NCBI RefSeq assembly: GCF_001005295.1 | Contig: NZ_LBMK01000006.1 | Location: forward strand, 211,110 to 275,109 | Length of the DNA: 64,000 bases | Direction: 5' to 3' | DNA from: Streptomyces yangpuensis | Lineage (GTDB): Bacteria; Actinomycetota; Actinomycetes; Streptomycetales; Streptomycetaceae | Part shown: positions 1-8,536 of the stretch, piece by piece | How positions within the stretch are numbered: position 1 is the stretch's first letter | Layout of the letters: every line of letters begins with the position of its first letter | The notes under the pieces: model-generated | Seen by the model: the letters and a program-made list of their open reading frames with translations, nothing else | Database searches by the model: none | What the model was told of the DNA's origin: nothing | Translations under genes and position numbers: made by a program

Positions 1-35
1 CCGCCCCTGCGGTCGTTCGTCGCATACCGGCCCGG

Positions 36-830
36 TCAGGGCTTCCGGTGGGACGGCGCCTTGCGTGCCTCCTCGGCCGCTTCCCTGGCCTCCCACTCCG
101 CGATCACATCGATCGGCGGCGGCGCCTTCGCCAGGAAGACCCAGGTGAAGTACACGGCGAGCACCATCGGCGGGAGCTTCAGCGCGATCAGCACCCAGCC
201 CAGCTGCGTCGCGTCGCCCCACCAGTACAGCGGGAAGAGGATCGCGTACTTGGCGAGGAAGATCAGCCCCCAGGCCAGGCTGGCCTTGGTGTACGCCTTC
301 TTGCGCCCCGGGTTGCGGGTGCGCCAGGAGAGGTTCTCCTTGAAGACCGGGCCGAGGATCACGCCCAGCAGCGGGAAGCCCACCAGCGCCGAGACCGTGA
401 AGGCCACGCCCAGGCCGACGCCGTAGATCATGCCGGGCAGGTAGAAACCTTTCGCGCTGCCCGTGAAGAGGGCGAAGGCCACGCCCACGCCCACGCCGAA
501 GACCCCGCTGAACGCGTGCTTCACCGTGTCCTTGCGCAGCAGCCGCACGATCACCAGCAGCACGGCGACCGCGCCCGCCGCGATGGCGGACATCTTCACG
601 TCCTTGTTGATCGTGTAGATCATCACGAAGAGCAGCCCGGGGAGCATCGTCTCCACGGTGCCCCGGACGCCTCCGAACGCGTCGAACAGCGCCGCCTGGG
701 TCACGGCCTTCTGGTCCGCGGAGGCCTCGTGCGCCACGTGCGCCTCGTGCGCCACGTGCGCCACTGACGCTTCGGGCGCCGCTGACGCCTCGGCGCCGGG
801 CTCCGGGTTGGTCGGTTTGTCGAGTGACAT
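36..830 (-). CDS. DUF3159 family membrane protein
   Basis: This 264-residue protein has about six hydrophobic segments between residues 60 and 240 and matches the DUF3159 integral membrane family of actinobacteria, whose function is unknown. The first 45 residues are hydrophilic and carry a short repeat (AHVAHE twice), encoded by an 18-base direct repeat near 731-762. The C-terminus is a charged Glu/Arg/Ala tail. It lies 6 bases after the OB-fold gene and is probably the last gene of the kdpD-kdpE-OB-fold-DUF3159 transcription unit. Family assignment is fairly sure; no function can be proposed. Confidence 0.85.
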   Translation of the reverse strand: MSLDKPTNPEPGAEASAAPEASVAHVAHEAHVAHEASADQKAVTQAALFDAFGGVRGTVETMLPGLLFVMIYTINKDVKMSAIAAGAVAVLLVIVRLLRKDTVKHAFSGVFGVGVGVAFALFTGSAKGFYLPGMIYGVGLGVAFTVSALVGFPLLGVILGPVFKENLSWRTRNPGRKKAYTKASLAWGLIFLAKYAILFPLYWWGDATQLGWVLIALKLPPMVLAVYFTWVFLAKAPPPIDVIAEWEAREAAEEARKAPSHRKP

Positions 831-836
831 CGCCGG

Positions 837-1256
837 TTACTGCTCCTGTCCGAGCGGTCGGAGTTCGTACTTCGGGTTGAACAGCACCCGACGGCCGTGA
901 CTCAGCGAGATGCGCCCCGAGGCGATCATGCGTCGCCCGGGCTCGATTCCCACGATCGAGCGACGCCCGAGCCAGACCACGTCCAGCGCGCCGGAGCCGT
1001 CGAACAGCTCCGCCTCCAGGGCGGGGACGCCCGCTCTGGGCCGCAGTGTGACCGTACGCAGGGTGCCGGTCACCTTGACTATCTGGCGGTCGTCGCAGTC
1101 GCAGATCCGCGTACAGCCCGCGGCTTCTGCGTCCTCCTGCAGCTCCGCCGAATGCAGCTCCTCCTGCGAGGTCGACAGCCGCTCGATCATCCGGCGGAAC
1201 CGGCCCGCCGGCCTGGCCGGCCGTGCGGGCTTCTCGGGACGCGGTTCAGCACTCAT
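837..1256 (-). CDS. OB-fold nucleic acid-binding domain protein
   Basis: This 139-residue protein has a basic, Pro/Ala/Arg-rich N-terminus (residues 1-25), then a helical stretch and a compact beta-rich domain (about 50-130). The latter contains the pattern of a single OB-fold (IVKVTGTLRTVTL, LEAELFDGSGALDVVWLGR, ASGRIS), like the small OB-fold proteins found beside DUF3159 genes in actinobacteria. Binding of single-stranded nucleic acid is likely from the fold, but the target is unknown. It starts 25 bases after kdpE and ends 6 bases before the DUF3159 gene, so co-transcription is likely. The Cys-Asp-Cys at residues 53-55 might bind metal; this is a guess. Confidence 0.8.
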   Translation of the reverse strand: MSAEPRPEKPARPARPAGRFRRMIERLSTSQEELHSAELQEDAEAAGCTRICDCDDRQIVKVTGTLRTVTLRPRAGVPALEAELFDGSGALDVVWLGRRSIVGIEPGRRMIASGRISLSHGRRVLFNPKYELRPLGQEQ

Positions 1257-1281
1257 ACAGGAAAGCCTACCGGCGCGCCGA

Positions 1282-1968
1282 CTACCGCTCGAAGCGGTAT
1301 CCCATGCCCGGTTCGGTGATGAAGTGCCGCGGACGTGAGGGGTCCGCTTCCAGCTTGCGCCGCAACTGGGCCATGTAGACCCGCAGATAGTTGGTCTCGG
1401 TGCCGTAGGACGGACCCCAGACCTCCTGGAGCAGCTGCTTCTGGCTGACCAGTTTGCCGCCGTTGCGGACCAGGACCTCCAGCAGGTGCCACTCGGTGGG
1501 CGTCAGCCGTACGTCGCGTCCCTCACGCACCGCCTTCTTGGCGGCCAGGTCCACCGTGAAGCCCTCCGTCGCCACGACCACCTCGTCCTCGCCGGACCCG
1601 GCGGCCGGTTCGGCGCGGCGGACGGCGGCGCGCAGCCGGGCCAGCAGTTCGTCCATCCCGAAGGGCTTGGTCACGTAGTCGTCGGCGCCCGCGTCGAGGG
1701 CCTCGACCTTCTCGTCGGAGCTGTGCCGGGCGGACAGGACCAGGATGGGTACGCGGGTCCAGCCGCGCAGCCCCTTGATCACCTCCACCCCGTCCATGTC
1801 CGGCAGGCCGAGGTCGAGGACGACCACGTCGGGGTGGCGGGCTGCCGCGAGTTCCAGTGCGCTCGCGCCGTCGGTCGCCGCGTCGACCTCGTACTTGCGT
1901 GCCTTGAGATTGATCACGAGGGCTCGGACGATCTGCGGCTCGTCGTCCACCACGAGCACCCGGGTCAT
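1282..1968 (-). CDS. kdpE: KdpE-like OmpR-family response regulator
   Basis: The 228-residue protein has an N-terminal receiver domain (acidic pair DD at 8-9, phospho-acceptor Asp52 in VLDLGLPDMDG, conserved Lys in VTKPFG near 102). A C-terminal OmpR/PhoB winged helix (about 130-225) ends in the typical GMGYRFER. It overlaps the sensor kinase gene by 4 bases (ATGA), so the two are translationally coupled. In classical systems KdpE switches on the KdpFABC potassium pump under K+ limitation or osmotic stress. No kdpABC genes are present in this window, so its target operon is elsewhere or different. Confidence 0.9.
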   Translation of the reverse strand: MTRVLVVDDEPQIVRALVINLKARKYEVDAATDGASALELAAARHPDVVVLDLGLPDMDGVEVIKGLRGWTRVPILVLSARHSSDEKVEALDAGADDYVTKPFGMDELLARLRAAVRRAEPAAGSGEDEVVVATEGFTVDLAAKKAVREGRDVRLTPTEWHLLEVLVRNGGKLVSQKQLLQEVWGPSYGTETNYLRVYMAQLRRKLEADPSRPRHFITEPGMGYRFER

Positions 1969-4604
1969 TGAGGTCCTGCCTTCTGTCGCGTTCTCCGGTC
2001 ACGGTCGTGACCGGTCTGCGGTGCGTCCGCACCGGGGGCTCGGGGGCCGTCCTCGCCGCCGCTTCCGTCGGCGTCCACCGTGCCACGGGCCGGCGGGGGG
2101 CGGTGGGGCACGGCGCGCAGGGTCAGCACCATGGTCAGCCCGCCGCCGGGGGTGTCCTCGGCGGCGAGGGTGCCGTCCATGGACTCCGTGAATCCCCGGG
2201 CGACGGCCAGCCCGAGGCCCACTCCGGCGCCGCGCGGCGCGTCCCCGTACCGCTGGAAAGGGGCGAAGATCCGGTCCTTGGCCTCGTCGGGGACGCCCGG
2301 GCCGCGGTCGACGACCCGCACCTCGACGCGGTCGCCGAGGCAGCTGGCCGCCACCAGCACCGGATTTCCGGCCGGGCTGTACTTGACGGCGTTCTCCACG
2401 ACGTTGGCCACGGCCCGTTCCAGCAGACCGGGATCCACCGCCACCATGGGGAGCGACTCGGGCACGTCCAGCAGCACGCTGTCCTCCGGTACGCCGCCCA
2501 GCGCCATCGGGACCACCTCGTCGAGGTCGATCTCCCGGATCAGCGGGGTGACGGTCCCGGTCTGCAACCGTGACATGTCCAGCAGGTTGCCCACCAGGTG
2601 GTCGAGGCGGTCGGCCCCGTCCTCGATGCCCTCCAGGAGTTCGGCCCGGTCCTCGTCCGACCATTCCACGTCGTCGGAGCGCAGTGAGGTCACGGAGGCC
2701 TTGATGGAGGCCAGCGGGGTCCGCAGGTCATGGCTGACGGCGGCCAGCAGGGCGGTCCGGATCCGGTTGCCCTCGGCCAGCCGGCGGGCCTCCTCCGCCT
2801 CGCCGACCAGCCGCTGGCGGTCCAGGACCACGGCCGCCTGGGCGGCGAAGGCACCGAGCACCCGGCGGTCCTCGGCGGGCAGGACCCGTCCGGAGAGGGC
2901 CAGTGCCATGTGGTCGCCGATGGGCATGTCCACATCGGCGTCCTCGGGCCGGGCGACGGGGTGGGGGCCGACGCTGCCGGCCGGTTTCCATGGCTCCAGG
3001 TCGTTCTGCCGCTCCAGCAGGGCCACCGATTCCATGGCGAAGGTCTCGCGCACCCGTTCCAGCAGCGCGTCCAGGGTGGTCTCCCCCCGCAGCACGCTCC
3101 CGGCGAGGAAGGAGAGGATCTCGGACTCGGCGCGCAGCCGGGCGGCCTGGTGGGTGCGCCGGGCGGCGAGGTCCACCACCGAGGCGACCGAGACGGCCAC
3201 GCCGAAGAAGACGGTGATGGCGACGATGTTCCTGGGGTCGGAGACGGTGAGCCGGTGCAGCGGCGGCGCGAAGAAGTAGTTCAAGAGCAGCGAACCGAGG
3301 GCGGCGGAGGCGAGGGCCGGCCGGAGCCCGCCCAGCAGCGCGGCGGTCACCGTCAGCGCCAGGAACAGCAGCATGTCGTTGGCGAGCCCGAGGTCGGCCT
3401 GGATGTGCGTGAGCAGCAGGCACAGCAGCACGGGGAAGGCCGTTCCGACCACCCAGCCGGCCAGCACCCGGTTGCGGCCGAGCTGGGCCGCGGAGCGGGC
3501 GACGGGCAGGCCGCGTCCCTTGGCGGCCTCCTCGTGGGTGACGATGTGGACGTCGAGGTCGGGTCCCGAGTCGCGGGCCACGCCGGCGCCGACACCGGGA
3601 CCGAAGAGGTACTGCCAGGAGCGGCGGCGGCTGGAGCCGAGCACGATCTGGGTGGCGTTGACCCCGCGCGCGAAGGCGAGCAGGGCGTCGGGGATGTTGT
3701 CGCCGATGACGTGGTGAAACGTTCCTCCGACGTCTTCGACCAGCGTCCGCTGGACCGCGAGCTCCTTCGGCGAGGCCGCGGTCAGGCCGTCGCTGCGGGC
3801 GATGTAGACGGCGAGGATCTCGCTGCCCGAGCCCTTGGCCGCCATCCGTGAGGCACGCCGGACGAGGGTGCGTCCCTCGGGCCCGCCGGTGAGCCCGACG
3901 ACGATCCGCTCCCGCGCCTGCCAGGTCGAACGGATGCCGTGCTCGCCCCGGTACTGCTGGAGGTACTCGTCCGCCCGGTCGGCCACCCACAGCAGCGCGA
4001 GCTCGCGCAGGGCGGTGAGGTTGCCGGGCCGGAAGTAGTTCGAGAGGGCCGCGTCCACCTTCTCGGGCTTGTATATGTTCCCGTGCGCCATGCGCCGGCG
4101 CAGCGCCTGCGGCGACATGTCGACGAGCTCGACCTGGTCGGCGCGGCGGACGACCTCGTCGGGCACGGTCTCCCGCTGCCGCACCCCGGTGATCGACCCG
4201 ACCACGTCCCCGAGGGACTCCAGGTGCTGGATGTTGACGGTGGACACCACGTCGATGCCGGCGCGCAGCAGCTCCTCCACGTCCTGCCAGCGCTTGGCGT
4301 TGCGCGAGCCGGGGACGTTGGTGTGCGCGAGCTCGTCCACGAGTGCGATGGCCGGCCTTCGGGCGAGGAGCGCGTCCACGTCCATCTCGGTGAAGGAGGC
4401 GCCGCGGTGGCGCAGGGTCCTGCGTTCGACCTGTTCGAGGCCGTGGAGCATGACCTCGGTCCGCGGCCGCCCGTGGTGTTCGACGAAGCCGACGACGCAG
4501 TCCGCGCCGCGCTCCGCCCTGCGGTGCCCCTCGGAGAGCATCGCGTAGGTCTTGCCCACACCGGGTGCCGCGCCGAGGTAGATCCTGAGCTTGCCGCGTC
4601 CCAT
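1965..4604 (-). CDS. kdpD: KdpD-like sensor histidine kinase
   Basis: The 879-residue protein has the full KdpD architecture. The N-terminal KdpD domain carries a Walker A motif (GAAPGVGKT at 11-19) and LVDELAHTN near 88. A universal-stress-protein-like domain spans about 235-370. Four closely spaced membrane helices lie at about 385-475, followed by a GAF-like region (510-620). The HisKA box SHDLRTPLASIK (His near 625) and a HATPase domain (710-830) complete it. The reading frame is open further upstream, but the ATG at 4604 gives the family-typical MGRGKLRIYLG start. In other bacteria the USP region can bind c-di-AMP; whether this one does is unknown. The sensor controls the downstream overlapping kdpE. 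Confidence 0.9.
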   Translation of the reverse strand: MGRGKLRIYLGAAPGVGKTYAMLSEGHRRAERGADCVVGFVEHHGRPRTEVMLHGLEQVERRTLRHRGASFTEMDVDALLARRPAIALVDELAHTNVPGSRNAKRWQDVEELLRAGIDVVSTVNIQHLESLGDVVGSITGVRQRETVPDEVVRRADQVELVDMSPQALRRRMAHGNIYKPEKVDAALSNYFRPGNLTALRELALLWVADRADEYLQQYRGEHGIRSTWQARERIVVGLTGGPEGRTLVRRASRMAAKGSGSEILAVYIARSDGLTAASPKELAVQRTLVEDVGGTFHHVIGDNIPDALLAFARGVNATQIVLGSSRRRSWQYLFGPGVGAGVARDSGPDLDVHIVTHEEAAKGRGLPVARSAAQLGRNRVLAGWVVGTAFPVLLCLLLTHIQADLGLANDMLLFLALTVTAALLGGLRPALASAALGSLLLNYFFAPPLHRLTVSDPRNIVAITVFFGVAVSVASVVDLAARRTHQAARLRAESEILSFLAGSVLRGETTLDALLERVRETFAMESVALLERQNDLEPWKPAGSVGPHPVARPEDADVDMPIGDHMALALSGRVLPAEDRRVLGAFAAQAAVVLDRQRLVGEAEEARRLAEGNRIRTALLAAVSHDLRTPLASIKASVTSLRSDDVEWSDEDRAELLEGIEDGADRLDHLVGNLLDMSRLQTGTVTPLIREIDLDEVVPMALGGVPEDSVLLDVPESLPMVAVDPGLLERAVANVVENAVKYSPAGNPVLVAASCLGDRVEVRVVDRGPGVPDEAKDRIFAPFQRYGDAPRGAGVGLGLAVARGFTESMDGTLAAEDTPGGGLTMVLTLRAVPHRPPPARGTVDADGSGGEDGPRAPGADAPQTGHDRDRRTRQKAGPQ

Positions 4605-4726
4605 GGGCTCATTCTCGGGGACGTCCGGACCGCGTACGCACCGATCACGGGCCCCGGGCCGATCTCTGACGGATCCCTGACGCGGCGCGGGCGCCGCACC
4701 GCCGCGGCCGGGCAGCGGCATGCGAA

Positions 4727-4766
4727 AGCCGGTGGGCCCCACCCGAAGGAGTGGGGCCCACCGGCT
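4727..4766 (-). terminator. Strong hairpin terminator downstream of DUF3710
   Basis: A 16-bp perfect inverted repeat (4727-4742 with 4751-4766) encloses an 8-base loop. It sits 52 bases past the stop of the minus-strand dut-DUF3710 unit and 123 bases before the kdpD start. There is no clear U-tract, as is usual for Streptomyces terminators. It separates the dut unit from the kdp unit. Confidence 0.85.
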
Positions 4767-4817
4767 GCGGAGCACGACGCGCCCCCTGTGCGCGGGGGCG
4801 GTCCGGGTCGGCCGGCC

Positions 4818-5603
4818 TCAGCGGACCTCGGTGATCTCCGGGCCGCGCTCGAGCTGGCCCATGCCGCCGCCGAAGCGGGAGCCTTCCTGCTCTTCCGTCG
4901 TCTGCACGCCGTCCGGCACCATCTGGGCGTCGTTCGGCAGCTTCAGGACGATCGGGTCGCGCGGGGCCATCGGGCCGTCGCCGCGGACGACGACGGTGTC
5001 CCGGAAGATCTGCTCCAGCACGCCCGCCGACTCGGGGCGCACCGCGCCCTGGCCGGAGATGACGCCCCGCAGGAACCAGCGCGGGCCGTCGACGCCGACG
5101 AAGCGGACCAGCTGGGCGCCGGTCTGCCCGTCCGGCAGCGGGACGGGGACCTGCGCGCGCAGCTCCCAGCCCAGCGAGCCCTGGACCTCGTCGATGATGC
5201 CGCCCTGCTGGGTGATGCCCGCGGCGATCTCGTCGCGGACCTCGCCCCAGATGCCCTCCTTCTTGGGCGCGGCGAAGGCCTGCAGCTGCACGGCACTGTC
5301 GCCCAGGACCACCGTGGCGGCCACGATCGCGTCCCCGGCCACCTCGACGCGCAGTTCCATGCCGTCGACACCGGGTACGAAGATGCCGCCCAGGTCGACC
5401 CGGCCGTCGGCCGGGTTCCCGAGCACCTCGGAGACGTCCCACGGGCCGTCCGGCCGCGGGGCCGGGGGCAGGTTGATCCGGCGCGGGGCGGCCTCTTCCG
5501 GCTCGCCCGCGCCGTCCTGCTCAGAAGCGGCGACGCCGTCTACGACCTGCTCGGCCGCGCCGCCGTCCTTGGCGGAGTCGTTCTTCTTGCGACGTCCGAA
5601 CAC
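4818..5603 (-). CDS. DUF3710 family protein
   Basis: This 261-residue soluble acidic protein matches the DUF3710 family, found next to dut throughout Actinobacteria. Residues 1-50 are hydrophilic (FGRRKKNDSAKDGG start) and probably disordered. Residues 55-240 form an alternating beta-rich domain with conserved stretches such as GPWDVSEV, VDLGGIFVPG and RWFLRGVISG. The start lies 1 base after the dut stop codon, which indicates translational coupling. No catalytic motif is visible and the function is unknown. Confidence 0.88.
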   Translation of the reverse strand: MFGRRKKNDSAKDGGAAEQVVDGVAASEQDGAGEPEEAAPRRINLPPAPRPDGPWDVSEVLGNPADGRVDLGGIFVPGVDGMELRVEVAGDAIVAATVVLGDSAVQLQAFAAPKKEGIWGEVRDEIAAGITQQGGIIDEVQGSLGWELRAQVPVPLPDGQTGAQLVRFVGVDGPRWFLRGVISGQGAVRPESAGVLEQIFRDTVVVRGDGPMAPRDPIVLKLPNDAQMVPDGVQTTEEQEGSRFGGGMGQLERGPEITEVR

Positions 5604-5604
5604 G

Positions 5605-6150
5605 TCACTGTCCTTCCCGGTCGGTTACGACCGAAGCGTAGCCATTCCCACCCTGCTGACCAGCCCCGGATCCGGCCACGGCCGCATGACCGCCGGTGGA
5701 GCCGAAACCCCCCTCGGCCCGGGCCGAGCCGGGAAGTTCCGCCACCTCGTGGAAGCGCACCTTCTCGACCCGCTGGACAACCAGCTGGGCAATGCGGTCG
5801 AAACGCTCGAACCGGACGCTCTCGCGAGGGTCGAGATTGACCACGATCACCTTGATCTCTCCACGGTACCCGGCATCCACCGTCCCCGGGGCATTCACGA
5901 GCGCGAGCCCGCAGCGCGCGGCCAGGCCCGACCGCGGGTGCACGAAGGCCGCGTACCCGTCGGGCAGGGCGATCGCCACCCCGGTGGGCAGCACCGCGCG
6001 CTCACCGGGCTCCAGCACGGCGGCCTCGGTGGTGACGAGGTCGCAGCCGGCGTCACCGGGGTGACCGTACGCCGGAATGGGAACCTCCGGGTCGACGCGA
6101 CGAATCAGCACGTCGACGTCGTGGCGGGATCCGTTGCTGTTCAGGGACAT
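5605..6150 (-). CDS. dut: dUTP diphosphatase
   Basis: Trimeric dUTPase hydrolyses dUTP to dUMP and pyrophosphate, keeping uracil out of DNA and feeding dTMP synthesis. All signature motifs are present: motif I PGDAGCDL (31-38), motif II HPRSGLA (71-77), and motif III around NAPGTVDAGYRGE (86-98) with the catalytic Asp92. The C-terminal motif V RAEGGFGSTGG (144-154) closes over the substrate. The protein has 181 residues, slightly longer than the usual 150 or so because of a Gly/Ala-rich tail. Its start overlaps the thioesterase stop by 1 base (TGATG) and its stop is 1 base from DUF3710. Confidence 0.97.
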   Translation of the reverse strand: MSLNSNGSRHDVDVLIRRVDPEVPIPAYGHPGDAGCDLVTTEAAVLEPGERAVLPTGVAIALPDGYAAFVHPRSGLAARCGLALVNAPGTVDAGYRGEIKVIVVNLDPRESVRFERFDRIAQLVVQRVEKVRFHEVAELPGSARAEGGFGSTGGHAAVAGSGAGQQGGNGYASVVTDREGQ

Positions 6151-6734
6151 CAGGGGTTCACCTCAAAGGCGCGTGCGCGCCTGACCTGGTCCGGGTCGGC
6201 CATGGCCGCCTGGATCTCCTCGGGCCGTCCGTTGTCGATGAAGTGGTCGACCTTCACTTCGATGAAGAGCGCGTCGGCGCGGACCGCGACCTCGCCCTCC
6301 GGCCCGCCTATCCGGCCCACCGCCGTGCAGTAGATCTTACGGCCGGCGACGGCGGTGACCTCGGCGTCCAGGTGCAGCAGGGTACCCACGGGCACCGGCC
6401 GCACGAAGTCCGTCTCCAGCCGTCCGGTCACGGCGATCACGCGCAGCAGCCAGTTCAGCGAGCCCAGCGTCTCGTCGAGTGCGGTGGCGAGCACCCCGCC
6501 GTGGGCGAGCCCGGGCGCGCCCTGGTGGGCGGGCTTGACAGTGAACTCGGCGGTGACGCGCACGCCGTCGCCGGCCCGGGCCTCCAGGTGGAGTCCGTGC
6601 GGCTGGCCCCCGCCGCAGCCAAAGCAGTGCTCGTAGTGGGCACCGAGGAGCTCACCGGGTGCGGGCGCGTCGGGGTGCCGGACTGGTGCGGCGGCATCGG
6701 CCGGGGGCGTCAACGCTGTGTTTCGTCCACTCAC
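6150..6734 (-). CDS. PaaI-type hotdog-fold thioesterase
   Basis: This protein of about 194 residues contains the hotdog thioesterase pattern HCFGCG...GLH, then PAHQGAPGLAHGGVLATALDET, in which the His-Gly-Gly turn and the acidic residue after it form the acyl-CoA active site. The frame stays open to 7115, but homology begins near the GTG at 6734, preceded by GGTAAGG, and the longer version would run through the divergent DUF3093 gene. It is divergent from DUF3093 and coupled to dut by a 1-base overlap. The acyl-CoA substrate cannot be deduced. Confidence 0.82.
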   Translation of the reverse strand: MSGRNTALTPPADAAAPVRHPDAPAPGELLGAHYEHCFGCGGGQPHGLHLEARAGDGVRVTAEFTVKPAHQGAPGLAHGGVLATALDETLGSLNWLLRVIAVTGRLETDFVRPVPVGTLLHLDAEVTAVAGRKIYCTAVGRIGGPEGEVAVRADALFIEVKVDHFIDNGRPEEIQAAMADPDQVRRARAFEVNP

Positions 6735-6792
6735 AGCCGCAGACCTTACCCGCGCGGCTACCCGCCGGTCGCCTCGTGGCAGGCTTGACGGC

Positions 6793-7251
6793 ATGCAGCT
6801 CTCCACCGCGCACCACGACGAACGCCTGACCGCCCCCCGCTCCTGGTGGGGCATCGCCGTCATGACCGGCCTCGCGGGCGCGCTGATGCTGCTGCCCCTG
6901 GGCACGCTGCCGCTGCTGGCCGGCCTCGTCGGGGGCACCGCGCTGGCCGGTCTGCTGGTGAGCTCGTACGGGTCCGCGCGCGTGCGCGTGATGAACGGGG
7001 CGCTGGCCGTCGGCGACGCGCGGATCCCGGTGTCGGCGCTGGGCGAGCCGGAGATCCTGGACGCCGAGGAGGCACGCGCCTGGCGTACGTACAAGGCGGA
7101 CACCCGGGCCTTCATGCTGATGCGCAGCTACGTGCCGACGGCGGTCCGCATCGAGGTCACCGACGCCGCCGACCCGACCCCGTACGTCTACGTCTCCACC
7201 CGCGAGCCGCAGGCCCTGGTCGCGGCCCTGCGCGCGGCGCGGGCGGCCTGA
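6793..7251 (+). CDS. DUF3093 family membrane protein
   Basis: The 152-residue protein has two adjacent hydrophobic segments (about 15-55: WWGIAVMTGLAGALMLLPLG, then LAGLVGGTALAGLLV), followed by a cytoplasmic domain ending in VSTREPQALVAALRAA. This is the DUF3093 pattern, a family always found beside dut in Streptomyces. The ATG at 6793 was chosen because the upstream frame overlaps the start of the divergent thioesterase and is not family-like. Function is unknown; the domain recalls PH-like membrane-associated modules. Confidence 0.85.
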   Translation: MQLSTAHHDERLTAPRSWWGIAVMTGLAGALMLLPLGTLPLLAGLVGGTALAGLLVSSYGSARVRVMNGALAVGDARIPVSALGEPEILDAEEARAWRTYKADTRAFMLMRSYVPTAVRIEVTDAADPTPYVYVSTREPQALVAALRAARAA

Positions 7252-7270
7252 CGGCACCTGCCCGGAGCCG

Positions 7271-7291
7271 CCGCCCGGCCGCTTCGGGCGG
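7271..7291. terminator. Small bidirectional hairpin between convergent genes
   Basis: A 7-bp GC-only perfect stem (7271-7277 with 7285-7291) with a 7-base loop lies in the 46-base gap between convergent genes. The placement suits a shared terminator, but the stem is short. Confidence 0.5.
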
Positions 7292-7297
7292 AGTGCG

Positions 7298-8227
7298 TCA
7301 GTCGCGCGTGAGGTACTCCGGACCCTCCAGGGCTGCCCTGGTGGCCTCGGGAAGGGGCTCCAGGGGCCGTTCCAGGGGCGGCAGGGCGCGCAGGGCCTCC
7401 CAGGCCACCGCCTGCCTGCGCAGGTCTCCACGGACCTTCTCGGCGAGTTTGCGGGTGTCGCGGCGGTTCATGACCGCTCCGACCGCCGCGCCCACCATGA
7501 ACGGCATGAGGTTCGGCAGGCTGCGGATCATCCGCTTGAGGATCTGCTGGCGCAGTTCGCGCTTCATCTGGCCGCCGAGCGCCGCGTTCAGCGTGGTGGG
7601 CCTGGTCAGGTCCACCCCGCGCTCCTCGGTCCACGCCGTCAGGTAGGCGAACGTGCGCTCCTTGAGGTTGCCGTGCGGCCGCCGGCCGTAGACCTCGTGG
7701 AGTTCCGCGATGAGCTTCAGCTCGATCGCCGCGACGCCGGTGATCTCCGCCGCGAGTTCGGCGGGCATCGCGGGCGGCACGGGCAGCATGGCCGCCGCGC
7801 CGATGCTCGCCCCGACGGTCGCCGAGGCGGCGCAGGCGCCCGAGATCAGCTTGTCGGCCAGCTGGTCGGGGCCGAGGCCGGGGAACTGCGCGCGCAGCGT
7901 CGCGAGGTCCCGGACGGGAACGCGCGGTGCGTTCTCGATGATCCTGTCGGTGACGTAGAGGGCGGCGCCGCGCACGCCTTCGCCGCCCTTGCGCACGCCG
8001 TTCCTGACGGCTTGCAGCCGGCGGCCGCCGGGGCCGCGCCGGGGCCCGTCGCCGGGCTCCGCGTCCGACGCCGCCAGGGCGGCGGCGGAGGGAACGGCGA
8101 GTGCCGCACTGGCGGAGCCGCCGGGGGCTTCGGGACCCGTCTCCGGGTCCGTGGTCACCACCTGCGTCTCCGCCGGATCACCTTGCTTCCGGAAGATGCC
8201 CTTCCGAAACGGTGTCGAGCCAGCCAC
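7298..8227 (-). CDS. Uncharacterised protein, EcsC-like C-terminal half
   Basis: The 309-residue protein has a variable, low-complexity N-terminal third. The conserved part begins near residue 100 (YVTDRIIENAPRVPVRDLA) and holds two Gly/Ala-rich amphipathic hydrophobic stretches: ATVGASIGAAAMLPVPPAMPAE, and near the end FMVGAAVGAVMNRRDTRKLAEKV. The second resembles the end of EcsC-type proteins. That likeness is by eye only. It starts 12 bases after the DUF4193 stop and probably shares its transcript. Function is unknown; membrane association is plausible. Confidence 0.75.
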   Translation of the reverse strand: MAGSTPFRKGIFRKQGDPAETQVVTTDPETGPEAPGGSASAALAVPSAAALAASDAEPGDGPRRGPGGRRLQAVRNGVRKGGEGVRGAALYVTDRIIENAPRVPVRDLATLRAQFPGLGPDQLADKLISGACAASATVGASIGAAAMLPVPPAMPAELAAEITGVAAIELKLIAELHEVYGRRPHGNLKERTFAYLTAWTEERGVDLTRPTTLNAALGGQMKRELRQQILKRMIRSLPNLMPFMVGAAVGAVMNRRDTRKLAEKVRGDLRRQAVAWEALRALPPLERPLEPLPEATRAALEGPEYLTRD

Positions 8228-8239
8228 GGCCGACGCCTC

Positions 8240-8536
8240 TCAGTCGCAGTCGCGACAGATCGGCTGGCCGTTCTTCTCGCGCGCCAGCTGGCTGCGGTGG
8301 TGCACCAGGAAGCAGCTCATGCAGGTGAACTCGTCGGCCTGCTTGGGCAGGACCCGAACGGCCAGCTCCTCGTTGGAGAGGTCCGCACCGGGAAGCTCCA
8401 GGCTCTCGGCCGAGTCGAATTCGTCCATGTCGACGGACGAGGACGACTTCTCATTGCGTCGAGCCTTCAGCTCTTCGATGCTGTCGTTGTCAACGTCGTC
8501 GTCGGTCTTGCGCGGGGTGTCGTAGTCCGTTGCCAT
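8240..8536 (-). CDS. DUF4193 family zinc-ribbon protein
   Basis: This 98-residue acidic protein is typical of DUF4193. It has a disordered Asp/Glu/Ser-rich N-terminus and two CxxC knuckles at the C-terminus (Cys72/Cys75 and Cys94/Cys97) that should bind one zinc ion. The ribosome site GGGGGAGAG lies 8 bases before the ATG. The family is nearly universal and highly conserved in Actinobacteria, but its function is not established. A role touching RNA polymerase has been guessed for such small acidic zinc proteins; nothing here proves it. Confidence 0.92.
   Translation of the reverse strand: MATDYDTPRKTDDDVDNDSIEELKARRNEKSSSSVDMDEFDSAESLELPGADLSNEELAVRVLPKQADEFTCMSCFLVHHRSQLAREKNGQPICRDCD

Noticed and set aside
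4605-4775. N-terminal extension of KdpD (57 codons)
   Set aside because: The extension covers the intergenic terminator for the dut unit and has no family homology; the ATG at 4604 is standard.
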